Assembly: GCA_000226015.1 (NCBI GenBank) | Contig: JH153596.1 | Location: 99,740 to 122,156, forward strand | Source of the DNA: Mnemiopsis leidyi | Lineage: Eukaryota > Ctenophora > Tentaculata > Lobata > Bolinopsidae | DNA length: 22,417 bases | Direction: 5' to 3' | Shown here: positions 9,267 through 18,945 of the stretch, one piece after another | How positions within the stretch are numbered: position 1 is the stretch's first letter | How the letters are laid out: each line of letters opens with the position of its first letter | The notes under the pieces: model-generated | The model's database searches: none | The model's input: the letters and a program-made list of their open reading frames with translations, nothing else | Told to the model about the DNA's origin: nothing | Made by a program: the position numbers and the translations under genes

Positions 9267-9526
9267 GTCTTAACTTATGGTTTGCACTTACAACAATTTT
9301 AATATTTTCTTTAATTACGACGAGTAAGTAACCGTGTAGCTACGTTCAACGGCCTATCCGAAAATTTTACGTTACTACAAAAATTGAAAATATTGAATTC
9401 TCTTTCTTCCCCGCCCCCCCGCCCCCCCCTTCATCTCTTTAACATTTTTGTTGTCTATAAAAATCTTAGTCTAACATTGGAGTTAAAGGTGTTGCGAATA
9501 TTTTCATCTTTCCTGATCTTATACAC

Positions 9527-9618
9527 ATGAAGTTGTACTGGCGGCTGTGTATTGTTGTATTGTATTGGGCTGTACTTAAACTTGTACTTGTCCCCCACTC
9601 TAGTGCTGCCCTGCCCAT
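9527..9618 (+). other. Possible upstream exon of the small gene
   Basis: A strong donor, CCCAT before gtaagagag, lies at 9619. An ATG at 9527 opens a hydrophobic frame (MKLYWRLCIVVLYWAVLK) up to it, but joined to 9704 this frame stops after 8 further codons. It would then encode a 38-residue peptide, or act as a 5' untranslated exon or upstream ORF for the downstream frame. Confidence 0.25.
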
Positions 9619-9708
9619 GTAAGAGAGTGATACTGAGTATGTTAAAAATGTTTATTACTTTTGAACACAAATAATCTCTTTCTTGTCTTACTTGTTTTCA
9701 CAGTCAAA

Positions 9709-10118
9709 ATGACACGTACCAATACTGATGCAAGTAGTAGTACCTTATCGGTGACTAATTTTACGGTGGAAACGTGGCCGGTCACGTAAATAATCATGTA
9801 TGTCAATCATCAAATGTGGAAATTCAATCATGACTGACGCAACTGGATATAAGTACTTTGACGGGATCCCTCCCAACTTTGATGGCATTCATTAGACAGA
9901 CGCGGATCGAAATGCCGAAAATTTGTATTGTAACGCCACACTTGGAGTTGTACGACCCCATGTTTAAGATTCCAAACCAAGGCAAAAGATCTGAAAAGAG
10001 TATGTATTATGATTATCGCAGTTATAGTTATACCCGACTTTTGCAGCTGAAAGCTATCTATCGTCTCGTTAGAAAAATACGGATGCAACCTAGTCAATAT
10101 TATAAACTTAAAGGCTAA
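9709..10118 (+). CDS. Hypothetical 99-aa protein, two exons
   Basis: Unrecognised. Exon 1 is 9709-9785: ATG in good context (tcaaaATG), five bases after a textbook acceptor (pyrimidine-rich tract, ttttcacag ending 9703). Exon 2 is 9896-10118, after acceptor cattcattag, ending TAA. The donor is CAC before gtaaat; phases agree (2 nt plus 1 nt) and the total is exactly 300 nt. The product begins MTRTNTDASSSTLSV. Its second half is basic and Tyr-rich (SMYYDYRSYSYTRL, then IYRLVRKIRMQPSQYY). I see no signal peptide or known domain. An AATAAA at 10307-10312 lies about 190 bp downstream. The overlapping minus-strand frame 9828-10097 is treated as a shadow. It could still be chance: coding is supported by splice signals and phase only. 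Confidence 0.4.
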
Positions 10119-10306
10119 TTTTGACGGAAAGCTAATCTCCTGCTCACGGAGCTTTTTAAATTTCTCAAATCGGTTTAACAGGTCCTGGTTGGAATTTAAT
10201 GAAAAATTGCCCTCTCGAAACGGACGGGGATTCCAAGATTATTTATATTAAAGGTTCAATTGAGAGTGAACCTGGTCATCCGCATATAGGAAAGGAGGTT
10301 CATAAG

Positions 10307-10312
10307 AATAAA
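10307..10312 (+). terminator. AATAAA polyadenylation signal
   Basis: Perfect AATAAA about 190 bp after the stop of the 99-aa hypothetical frame, at a plausible distance for its 3' end. Confidence 0.35.
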
Positions 10313-10550
10313 TGAATTTAACTTAAACACAAATGGCCTTCATGATACAGCATGGCAATACGTTTTGATTTAAGGTCCGTTGACGAGTAAAATACTCTCC
10401 AGTTTCCGGGTCGGGCAACAGTTTTGTTAATATGAAGCTTCACCACACCTGATTACTTGTTCACGGGCTTCTTCGTTAAGCATTTGACGAGATTATATCC
10501 GTCTATGGTGTGTAAAATAGGGACTTCTTCGTCAGTTTTATGATGAATAG

Positions 10551-10694
10551 GACTAATAGAGTTGTCACGTACATCTTGTAGCAAGTGAAACGCGAAATTA
10601 CCGTAATATTTCAATCATTTTATCAATGATCATGTTCACACTGAAGATTTATTAGTTAGAAGAGCAACAAACCTTTCCACTAGATACTTTGTCA
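10551..10694 (+). repeat. Left 144-bp terminal inverted repeat
   Basis: Exact inverted match to 11995-12138. Inward similarity breaks immediately after tttgtca. Confidence 0.95.
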
Positions 10695-10703
10695 TACATG
10701 TAC

Positions 10704-10807
10704 AATACTATACACATTAAATATGAGCTACTAGATAATCTGTCTATCTACTAAAGTGTGTATAATACTATACACATTAAATATGAGCTACTAGATAATC
10801 TGTCTAT
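10704..10807. repeat. 60-bp-period tandem duplication inside foldback element
   Basis: The 44-base segment starting aatactatacacattaaat and ending ctgtctat occurs at 10704-10747 and 10764-10807, offset by exactly 60 bp. Confidence 0.95.
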
Positions 10808-11391
10808 GATCATTGTCATTAGAAACCCCCTTATTTGTGCGTTTTGGGGGTTCCGTGGGAAAAAAATTCACTGCACCTCCAATGTTTAAGTTTGAAACTT
10901 AATTTTGAAATCTGTCGTACAGAATTGTTTGGGGTTCAAAATAGTGTTGGGATCAACCCGCTATCTCATTCAGCTTAACCTGTGGATCCCTCTAAACTTC
11001 GAGGGAATTTTGAGGCTAACTTTTTTACCTCACTGTTTTTTCAAGTTACCTTGTACCTACTGCGAATAAGTTACAAAAATAAAACTGACAGCCTTTGTAC
11101 TATTGAGGATGGAGAACATTTTGGCGAGGTCAAATTGAGGCTAACCATCTCTTTAAGGAGGGAAGTGAGGCTAACAATTTTTATTTTGTGTATATCCTCA
11201 GCTACCAACATCAGTAATGGTCGGCCATATGTCAGTAATAAACATCAATCGATTGCCTATCATCTAAGTAATCTATTGACACATAATCGAGGATGAAAGA
11301 GGCCAAAATGAGGCTAACAAAATTGTGAGACGGAAATATTTCTTTAGGTTTAGCTACCTCTCACAGCATTGCAGATATAACGTAATGAAAC

Positions 11392-11401
11392 NNNNNNNNN
11401 N
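11392..11401. other. 10-base assembly gap (N)
   Basis: Ten N within the loop of the foldback element. The true missing length is unknown, and the two sides may be wrongly joined. Confidence 1.
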
Positions 11402-11994
11402 CGATTCGGGGGTCGGATGACCAGGGTGCAGCAAGTAGTGAACTGGGGAGGTATTACGACAGGGTCAGCACATAATTCTATTTATAAGCAATAACAACGA
11501 AAAATTTGCGACTTTTTTGTTAGCCTCATTTTACCCTCTCATAATGAGAAATCTTCCCTCTTTTCTTCAGATTCTAAATCGCAATGATCAAGAGGTTCGA
11601 ACTGACATGTCACCCACTTTATATCTTACTTACAAAGCAATGATAATCACGTCGCAAACCCACCTTTAAAGACATGCTGTTAGCCTCAATTTGAGTTTGA
11701 CCTCGGCTAAATGTAACCACCATGTGATGAATCAATAGTCCAAAGTCTGAACTAGTGGTGTGTGAAATATTTTTACTCTACCTCAAAAGTCATGGCTGTA
11801 ACAAACCGACAAAGTCAAATTTCGAAAATTCGTAAAATTTTCGGCGCACAATCCTAATGACAATGATCCTATCTACTATAGTGAGAAAAAACCCTACTTA
11901 ACCTTAATCTAACAACATAAAATAAAGTATGAAATAAATGTACTGTAAAGGTTAAAATCTTCTCCCTTATATACGGCTGAAGCCGTGACCCCTT

Positions 11995-12138
11995 TGACAA
12001 AGTATCTAGTGGAAAGGTTTGTTGCTCTTCTAACTAATAAATCTTCAGTGTGAACATGATCATTGATAAAATGATTGAAATATTACGGTAATTTCGCGTT
12101 TCACTTGCTACAAGATGTACGTGACAACTCTATTAGTC
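11995..12138 (-). repeat. Right 144-bp terminal inverted repeat
   Basis: Exact inverted match to 10551-10694. ATATCCGTCTA abuts its outer end at 12139-12149; the same 11 bases occur at 10495-10505, 45 bp outside the left repeat. Confidence 0.95.
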
Positions 12139-12977
12139 ATATCCGTCTACCGTTCTATCTCTTACGATCTCGTTCAGCTTTGAGCTGCAAGAGTTAGGTC
12201 TCACCGCGACAACTCAAGCATCCAACACAGCCTCAAACCGTCAAATTCTATAATGCCTCATTTGAGTCAAAGAAGATGAAATGGCCTCATACTGGAGTGC
12301 GTACGTTCTAGAACTTCTGTTGCGTAGAAACTAATGAAAATGTTAGTACGTGCGCGCGTAAAATTTCGCCGTAGTGCTTAAATTGTGTCGTTTTCTTTGG
12401 ACAACAATTGCAAAATTTGAGGTCGTTTCGCGCCGGCTCACAGTTCGCAGCTGTAACTTGAACAACTGGAACTTCCTGTTTATTGGCCACTAGAAGGGGC
12501 TACTGTGCAGTGTGCGTGGTTTACGTATTAATGGACAAGTTTATTCGTTATTTGCTGGTCAGACATAACGGGACAGAAATATGGCTTTTGGGGGGCAATG
12601 TTATGGCATACATTATATATTAGGTAATAATTCATTAAACGACATTTATAGAAGGCCACATCACATGTACCAATGGTCTCAGCACTTTGGGTGCGCCAAT
12701 TTTTTTCATTTTCAACCACAAAATCTAGGGTACTTCAGTCGGTTTGGACCGAGTTAAATTAAACCATTTACTGAACTGCACCATGTCTATTAAAACATGT
12801 CATAGCTATTAAAACACATTGCTAATAAAACATGTGAATTAATTACTGCTGAGGAACTCACCACGCAGCTACGAGACAGTCCTTTTCTCCTATCGAACAA
12901 AAAGTCACGTACTAAACTCCACATAAACGTACTGATATACACAGTCCCACTTTTAAACCTACTATTACTAAAATAAA

Positions 12978-13043
12978 CTACTGATAAACTACTGATAAAC
13001 TACTGATAAACTACTGATATACTACTGATATACTACTGAAATA
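12978..13043. repeat. 11-bp tandem repeat, about 6 copies
   Basis: The unit ctactgataaa is repeated from 12978. The later copies change to ctactgatata and ctactgaaata. Confidence 0.9.
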
Positions 13044-13310
13044 AAGTAGTGTTCATTTAACTCAACCATGAATACAGAAGACCCGATGTAACCCGATACT
13101 TAATACTTCTCTATGGAAACTTAATTGTCACGTTGCTACATCGCTAGTTCTAACTTACATACAACTATAGCTAGGTTTTTCAAAGGCTTCTCAGCTTCAT
13201 TGCTGTTCTTTGCTACACATGATAATGATATTTTGGTGAAAAGCGAAAGGATATAGATAAATAGATTGATATTTCTATTGTGTAACATTGCAGACGAGGA
13301 AATACAACTT

Positions 13311-13365
13311 TAACTTGAAAACTTGTTAAACTTGTCAAACTTGCTAAACTTGTTTAACTTGTGTA
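13311..13365. repeat. Short aaacttgtt-type tandem repeat
   Basis: About five imperfect copies of a 9-10 base unit (aacttgaa, aacttgtta, aacttgtca, aacttgcta, aacttgttt, aacttgtg). Confidence 0.8.
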
Positions 13366-13456
13366 GAACCGGTTTACGTTTTACCGGACAGGTTTCGTTG
13401 ACAACGTCGACTGACAACCGTTATCAGTCTGAAACCGTACAGCGTGCTCAAGAGGA

Positions 13457-13474
13457 TTCTAGAACATTCTTGAA
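13457..13474. promoter_or_regulatory. Perfect four-unit heat-shock element
   Basis: TTCTAGAACATTCTTGAA consists of four alternating inverted pentamers (nTTCn/nGAAn) with no mismatch, the consensus trimer-binding site of heat-shock factor. A TATATAAAAGG box follows about 305 bp downstream on the plus strand, but no open frame follows it. The motif is seen; its function is inference. Confidence 0.5.
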
Positions 13475-13779
13475 CAAACGGACTAATTAGATTTGGCAGA
13501 GGCCGACCTTACACAGTCTCGGATCACACACGTAGGGGACAATGGACAATTACAGAAGTGCTGGGGTATTATGACGTTTCACAATGTATCCTCTCCCAAG
13601 TTACCGTTCCAATCTTCGTTGAACTGAAGATCTTAATAAGAGCTGTTTTGTGCAGGATTGACATTATGTTAAAGAGTTAAAGCAAGAAAAATTCAAATCT
13701 GACTCATTCAAAAATTTGTATCTATGAATCTTGAAAACAGCCACAAATCACCACCAAATTACGCGGTTTTAAAGGAAAA

Positions 13780-13790
13780 TATATAAAAGG
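13780..13790 (+). promoter_or_regulatory. TATA-box-like sequence
   Basis: TATATAAAAGG matches the core promoter consensus. The first ATGs downstream (MSQ-stop near 13909, MDRS-stop near 14024) give no useful frame, so any transcript may be non-coding. Confidence 0.3.
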
Positions 13791-14148
13791 TTAAATCAGC
13801 TATAAATCGACCCAGCTCAACTTGTTTAAATTCAAATTCAAACATAATAAAGCAGGCCAGGAGCCGAAATAGAGTCCACCCCAACCTAGTAGTGAATTGT
13901 AGCTACATCATGTCTCAATAGATTGTAGGCGGCCGCCCAGAGGACAAAATCAAAAGAACTAAAATAGCCAAATAATAAATTACTGATCGAGTCATATCGT
14001 GCTTATTTACCACGAAAAAAGGTTATGGATCGATCGTAAACACGACAAAATTCTTAATGACCACGAAATTGTACACGTATAAAATGAAATGCACTAGTCC
14101 GGTTATTTCTATATATCTATACACAATGAGGACTATAAAAGGTCGGAT

Positions 14149-16562
14149 CTAGTATTTCTTTCCTCCAACACGGAAGTCGATGTACATGGCCTTGACGGAG
14201 TCAAAACCGGAGAGGACACCAGCACCGGCCACACCTCGGAGGATGTTAGCTCCAGCTCCCTTCATCATGGACATGAACCCTTCGTTCTTCATGATCTGAA
14301 ATTTGTGTTTTATTGTAAATCCATTATAAGATAAGATGAAAATAATACTTTTGTTAACTGTCATCTTTCGTTATAATAAACTCGCTTTTGCAAGCCGTCA
14401 CTTTACTTTGAATATTCCAGAAAATTTCCTTAAAACTTTTATAAAGTTTAAACAGCGGATTTCTCTCTCTCTCTCTTTAAATGGTTGCTATCGAGAAGCC
14501 GCGACCGCAGTTCTCCTAGTCCACCGGAAGAGTATGCTAGTCTTATATTCAACATTCTAGATTGCACGACTAACCAAACACCTGCTTGTATCTTGCATGT
14601 TAACATCACATGTGAACTCAAGCTGTGCTTGTGTGCAGGTCGTTCTATTTATGTTTCCTCTGCTTGTTAGCATGGACAATGTATGTACATTTAATGTAAC
14701 CGAAGAGTCGAGATCTCGCAGAAAAAAAGTATGCCGATTCGTGGAATATCGTCGAATTCGCGCTGGATAAAAAAATTGCCTTGGAAACATGTCGGTTCTG
14801 CATGTTAAAATGTGTTCTAGAATAATATTCTGCAACAAGAGCCGCTACCACTTCAAAAAGAAGAAAAGAATGCCTCACGTAGTGTAAGTAAGTAATAAGT
14901 AAACTAACAAAGAATACTCGACATAATCAGCTGAACTAAAATTACCTGGCTGGCGCAGTCGATGGCACCGTTATATTTGACTCCAGTACCACTGGTCATC
15001 ATCATTCTTCTTCTGATGGTGTCGATGGGGTAGGACATAAGACCGGCTGTGACAGTCACACCATAACCGAGACAGAATGAGAGGAGGAAACCAGCGTCAG
15101 GTCCAAGGAACATAGGTTTCAGGGTGTCGTAAAGACCGAAGTAGAAACCTCTGTACACGAAGATACCCACGCAAGAGATGACGAAACTGAAGTGTTGGAA
15201 GTAAGAAGACAAGTTGGACTTATTCGCTGTCTTTAATCCAGATAAAATTATCCATTTCATTATTTGCCTATTCGAAAACGATGTGAGCCCAAAGACAAAA
15301 AGCAATTCAGAAGCGTTTCAGAAGCGATTCTTCTCGTATCTGGTCCTACACTTACCCTCTGTAGAGTCCTCCAATACCGTCAGATTTGAGAGTTTTGGCG
15401 TAGACATCGACAAGACCGTTGTACTGACGGCTAGCAACACCGTCCTGGGTGTTTAGTGTCGGCTTAGTTAAACAGTGCTACTAAGGATAGAAATGTACAT
15501 AAATTTACAATTTCCTTGATCGTACTCAACAGAAAGTTGAGCTAAGACGAACCTTGCCAGCAACTTTAGCGTCGTTAGCCAGACGAGTACGAGCGTAGTC
15601 GAGAGAGTAGACGAAACAGAGGGACATAGAACCGGCAACACCTCCGGAAGTAATGTTGGATGCAAACTTCGTGACTGAAATGTTCAACGTGTTAATGGTG
15701 GGTGGCAACGTTGTTCGATATATCAATAGGAACGCGAACGGGGGGATGAATTTTAAATGTTTGGATTGAGCTGGATGTTAAGATAGAGTATGAGATTTTT
15801 ACAACCACAAAAAAATATACCGAATGTTGAGACGTGATCTCGGAACATAATTAACGGTGTACTACGATAAATTGAAGATCGCAGCATCTTAAATTACCAT
15901 TGGAAGCGTCCTTGGGGACGGCGAACATTCTCTTGATCTGTCCTTTGAAGGCGAAGTTAAGAGCCTGGGTGGGGAAGTATCTGAGACAGTTAGCCAAGTT
16001 ACCCCTCCAGAAAGGGTAGAGGCCCTCGTTGGCGAAGGTCCTGGATGTACAGTCGATGACTCCCTTGTATGGCTTGTCCAACCTGCCCTGTTTGATCATC
16101 TCATCCTGATTTTGGACGAGGAGCTTTACTCGCTCGATCGGGGCAGCGGCGGTCTGAAGTGGTGATTAGTGATTTTAACTGTAAAACGACTGAGATTTTT
16201 TAGATTTTAAAAATGGTTTGAAACATTAAAAATCAAATGCCACACAAATAACATGAACAAAGGCATCTCAGTTGAGCTGAAGTTATTTGTTCAGTTATAG
16301 TGTTTAATAATGGGGATGAGCGTGCATTAACAATGTACGGGTCTGTTCTAGTGTATGGTGATTCATGAATAGACTTATAGTGGTAACGACTAAATTTGAT
16401 AAGACAAAGTACTGTATGTAGGGAATAACAGCTGTAAAGCTAAAAGCTGATCTTTTAAACTTTAGATAACGAAATTGAGCGGAAAAAGCATACCTTGCTG
16501 ACAACAGCGGCAATACCAGAGAGAGCGAACTCCTCGGCGAAGTTAAGTTTGAAATCTCCCAT
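14149..16562 (-). CDS. ANT: Mitochondrial ADP/ATP carrier (adenine nucleotide translocase), 307 aa, six exons
   Basis: Inner-mitochondrial-membrane exchanger of cytosolic ADP for matrix ATP (SLC25 family). Exons in transcript order: 16562-16494, 16153-15898, 15674-15553, 15444-15356, 15186-14946, 14295-14149. All introns are GT-AG; phases 0,1,0,2,0 agree; total 924 nt. It starts [16 protein letters not shown] and ends GGKKY-TAG. Three tandem carrier repeats each show the Px[DE]xx[RK] signature or its usual variant: PIERVK, SLDYAR, PIDTIR. The RRRMMM hallmark of ADP/ATP carriers is present. Further conserved blocks are [20 protein letters not shown] and GAGANILRG. Usual length is about 300. 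[39 protein letters not shown] and MMMTSG follow plant/fungal carriers more than bilaterian ones (QVQHASKQI, YPLDFARTRL). The upstream spacer is one arm of the palindrome. Confidence 0.96.
14461..14476. repeat. (TC)n microsatellite in carrier intron
   Basis: About seven TC dinucleotides inside the last intron (14296-14945), which is otherwise featureless. Confidence 0.8.
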
Positions 16563-16581
16563 GGTAAAGTTGGACCAGGCT
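16563..16581 (-). promoter_or_regulatory. Splice acceptor 17 nt upstream of carrier ATG
   Basis: On the minus strand cttatttag (AG at 16581-16580) is followed by 17 bases (cctggtccaactttacc) and the ATG. This fits a 5' UTR intron or a trans-splice acceptor. Confidence 0.4.
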
Positions 16582-16611
16582 AAATAAGTTTTGGATATTT
16601 AGTTTAAAAAT

Positions 16612-18945
16612 TACAATTATGTTAGCAATAACAATTTCGAAAATACCATAGATTGTTAAGTGTTCAGAATCGAACAAAACTAATCTTAGACTGATACAGA
16701 AAGTAAAAGCAGCCTAGCTTGAGCAAATAAATCCTGCTCGAAACTTCAAAAAACTGCGAGGCTCAGCAATACGGCGGACGTGGGTATAAAATTAAATTTT
16801 TTTGAGATGATGTTTATATTCACATTAGTAATTTCGTAAAAATGTGATTTAAAGACCTTGAAGGGGGCTGATAGATATAAATAGATACGAGTTTGTTGGT
16901 ATAGAAGCTTTCAATAAACGTGTGTTAATCCACTCTAAAATTATAAGAAGTTTTTCAGTGTTTGGGTCTATTGTAATTGGTACAATTTCTTTTCATTCAA
17001 TTCAATTTGTTTCTATAATTATTAACCAAAATTAATTGGAACAAAAAAGTACTGAAGGGGAAGTTCAAAAAGGATCATAGAAATTACGAAAGTGTAGTAT
17101 AGTATAAGTCTACATAAAATGGCTCATCAACATCAACGCCCTTGCATGCCAGATCTGAGAGACAGAACTATTCACGAAGGTCGATAGGAAGAAGGGGTTA
17201 ACACAATTACTTGTTCGCCTGACAAGGACAGTTTACTCGCCCAACCTACAAAATATGTATTTCAAATTTGGAAATAAAATTTCTAGAATACTTGGAAACG
17301 TATACTTAGATCTGATTGAACTGTAACCATGTGTTAAAATTTCAAGGGAAACCGGAAGATGCAATTACCAGTATTCCGGTCAATGCAATAACATCTGATC
17401 CTTATCCGGTAAAACATAAAATACAGGGGGACAGATGATTGAAGATAGGAATGTGCAAGATGAATGCAAAATTATCCTTCCGTATCGTACAACTCCAACA
17501 GAATTTCATGCAGGGGTGGCGGAACAGGGGGAAAGGGGCTATGGGGGGAGGGGTATAGGTATCATAAGCATCATATCCAATATTTCAACAACTTTACTTC
17601 AACAACTACTCAATTGCTTCTCAGCTATCTAACATAGGCCGAATTCTGAACTTTTCGCCTGCAGAGGGCTAAGTCAACTATAATAGTACTGCTTAATTCG
17701 ATTCCCAGATCCACCGATCCTAGAGGGGTGCGCCAAGGGCATTTGCATGTGCAATCTTTTTCGGTTGACTCAGCCGAATGACCGTGAAACCGTGATTGAG
17801 GGTAAAATGAGAAGGGTCTTCGTTAAAAGATCTATAACCTTCCAATAGCCCCTTTAGTATGACTGTAAAAGCCTGGTGTTACAAATTCAAATACAATAAA
17901 CCTTAACACATCCATAGCTGCCCAAATTTACCTAAAGTTCATCAATGATGGTTAAGGTGTAATACTTTAAACTATCACTTTCTCATTATCAAATAAATTC
18001 TCGAATATTACCAGATTCAAAAAACTTGCCAGGTTCGAGATGATTATTAATAAAAACTAAGAAAGTGTTGATTGTAACGCTGAGAGTTCTTAGTAGAGGT
18101 AGAGCATTACGGAATGCTTACTAGTAAGACCTGTCTAGCCAACATATAAGCGCATTGTAAAAACAGATATCAACAGCGAAGCTCTATTATAGAAACTCGT
18201 AATGCTCCAAGAGAAAATTGAAAAAACCTATTGCTCAAAAATTTACGCCTGCAAGCTTAAATGGCTCTAAAATCAAGTTTAAAGAAACTTGAAATTATGC
18301 AGATTCCACAGATAGATAACAGTAAGTGTTTATGGGAGAATTTTACTTCTAATCGAAGTAAGAGTCAAAATTATAATATTAATTTTAAATGATTAGATAA
18401 ATGAATAGACAAATGATTACACAATGGACAACTTTTTGTTGAAAAATTCATTATCAGGATCATCGTTTCATCTATATAATGGTCAGTAATGATTACATAG
18501 TGCAAAAAATCTAACGACAGGTAATTGCAACTTTGTGATGATAAGTATGAATCACTTTGCAAGGTAACTCAATCTATGACAAATTGTAAGTTAACAAAGA
18601 GGGTCAGAAACTGTGACCAGGCGAATGGCAATTGGCAAACGCTACAAGCTACACCCATATTTCTTCTGTTAGAGTTATGATAGTCGGATACTCAGCACAG
18701 CGCTGCAACGCACACATCAAACCGAAAACCAAATTTGATAATGAAGATTTGAAGGAGAAATGAAAGGAATATACGAGATAAAATGAAAAACCTATAATAA
18801 TAAATGGCGCTCGATTTAACAAATTTGGCCTGGAAATAAACCATGCGCGCCACCATTTGCTTGCTTTAACCAGAGCCCTAGTTTGCGCGAGTACAGTCGC
18901 GCGCGCCACCAGAGGTGGCTGGAAAAGCTGCGTAGTTGTCAAGGT
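16612..18945 (+). repeat. Left arm of giant inverted repeat
   Basis: About 2.3 kb that reappears in reverse complement as 20151-22417. Stretches compared by eye (16620-16780, 17435-17630, 18645-18945) match with roughly one difference per 15-25 bases plus small indels. The arm begins about 50 bp upstream of the carrier ATG, so it must contain that gene's upstream region. Short frames in it (17435-17632 plus, 18649-18981 minus) have mirror frames in the right arm and start with non-ATG codons or carry no known domain; I treat them as non-coding. Confidence 0.92.

Larger units (their letters stand above)
7406..9526. other. Gene-free spacer with two inverted-repeat elements
   Basis: AT-rich, with no open frame of substance and no exon I can support. 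It contains the small element at 7956-8148 and the foldback-like element near 8930-9266. A C-rich tract (two C runs split by G) lies at about 9410-9430. Confidence 0.6.
10551..12138. mobile_element. Foldback element with identical 144-bp terminal inverted repeats
   Basis: Positions 10551-10694 and 11995-12138 are exact reverse complements over all 144 bases, beginning GACTAATAGAGTTGTCACG. Weaker inverted similarity continues inward (gatcattgtcattag at about 10807 matches inverted sequence near 11860). The interior has a 60-bp-period tandem duplication, six GAGGCTAAC motifs and the N gap. I see no transposase: the longest frame (10982-11296) runs through the repeated motifs and starts with GTG. 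Identical arms mean recent insertion or gene conversion between arms. The superfamily is unknown; long arms would suit a foldback or Mutator-like non-autonomous element (inference). Confidence 0.8.
12139..14148. other. Gene-free spacer between foldback element and ADP/ATP carrier
   Basis: No gene I can support. Two short minus-strand frames (12308-12490, starting GTG; 12528-12719, no ATG) have no recognisable product. The region holds short tandem repeats (12978-13043, 13311-13365), a four-unit heat-shock element at 13457-13474 and a TATA-like box at 13780-13790. The 3' UTR of the carrier must lie in its right end; no AATAAA is visible there on the minus strand. Confidence 0.6.

Noticed and set aside
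10982-11296. 104-codon frame inside the foldback element
   Set aside because: Starts with GTG, runs through repeated GAGGCTAAC motifs, and resembles no transposase or known domain.
12308-12490. Minus-strand frame with several Cys, preceded by an acceptor-like ccccttctag
   Set aside because: No ATG, no matching neighbour exon, no polyadenylation signal and no recognised family.
12528-12719. Minus-strand 63-codon frame
   Set aside because: No ATG at its start and no recognisable motif; likely chance, or a transposon scrap too degraded to name.
17435-17632. Mirrored frames at 17435-17632 and 21441-21638
   Set aside because: They start from non-ATG codons and their C-terminal parts diverge through indels; G-rich low-complexity content explains the openness.
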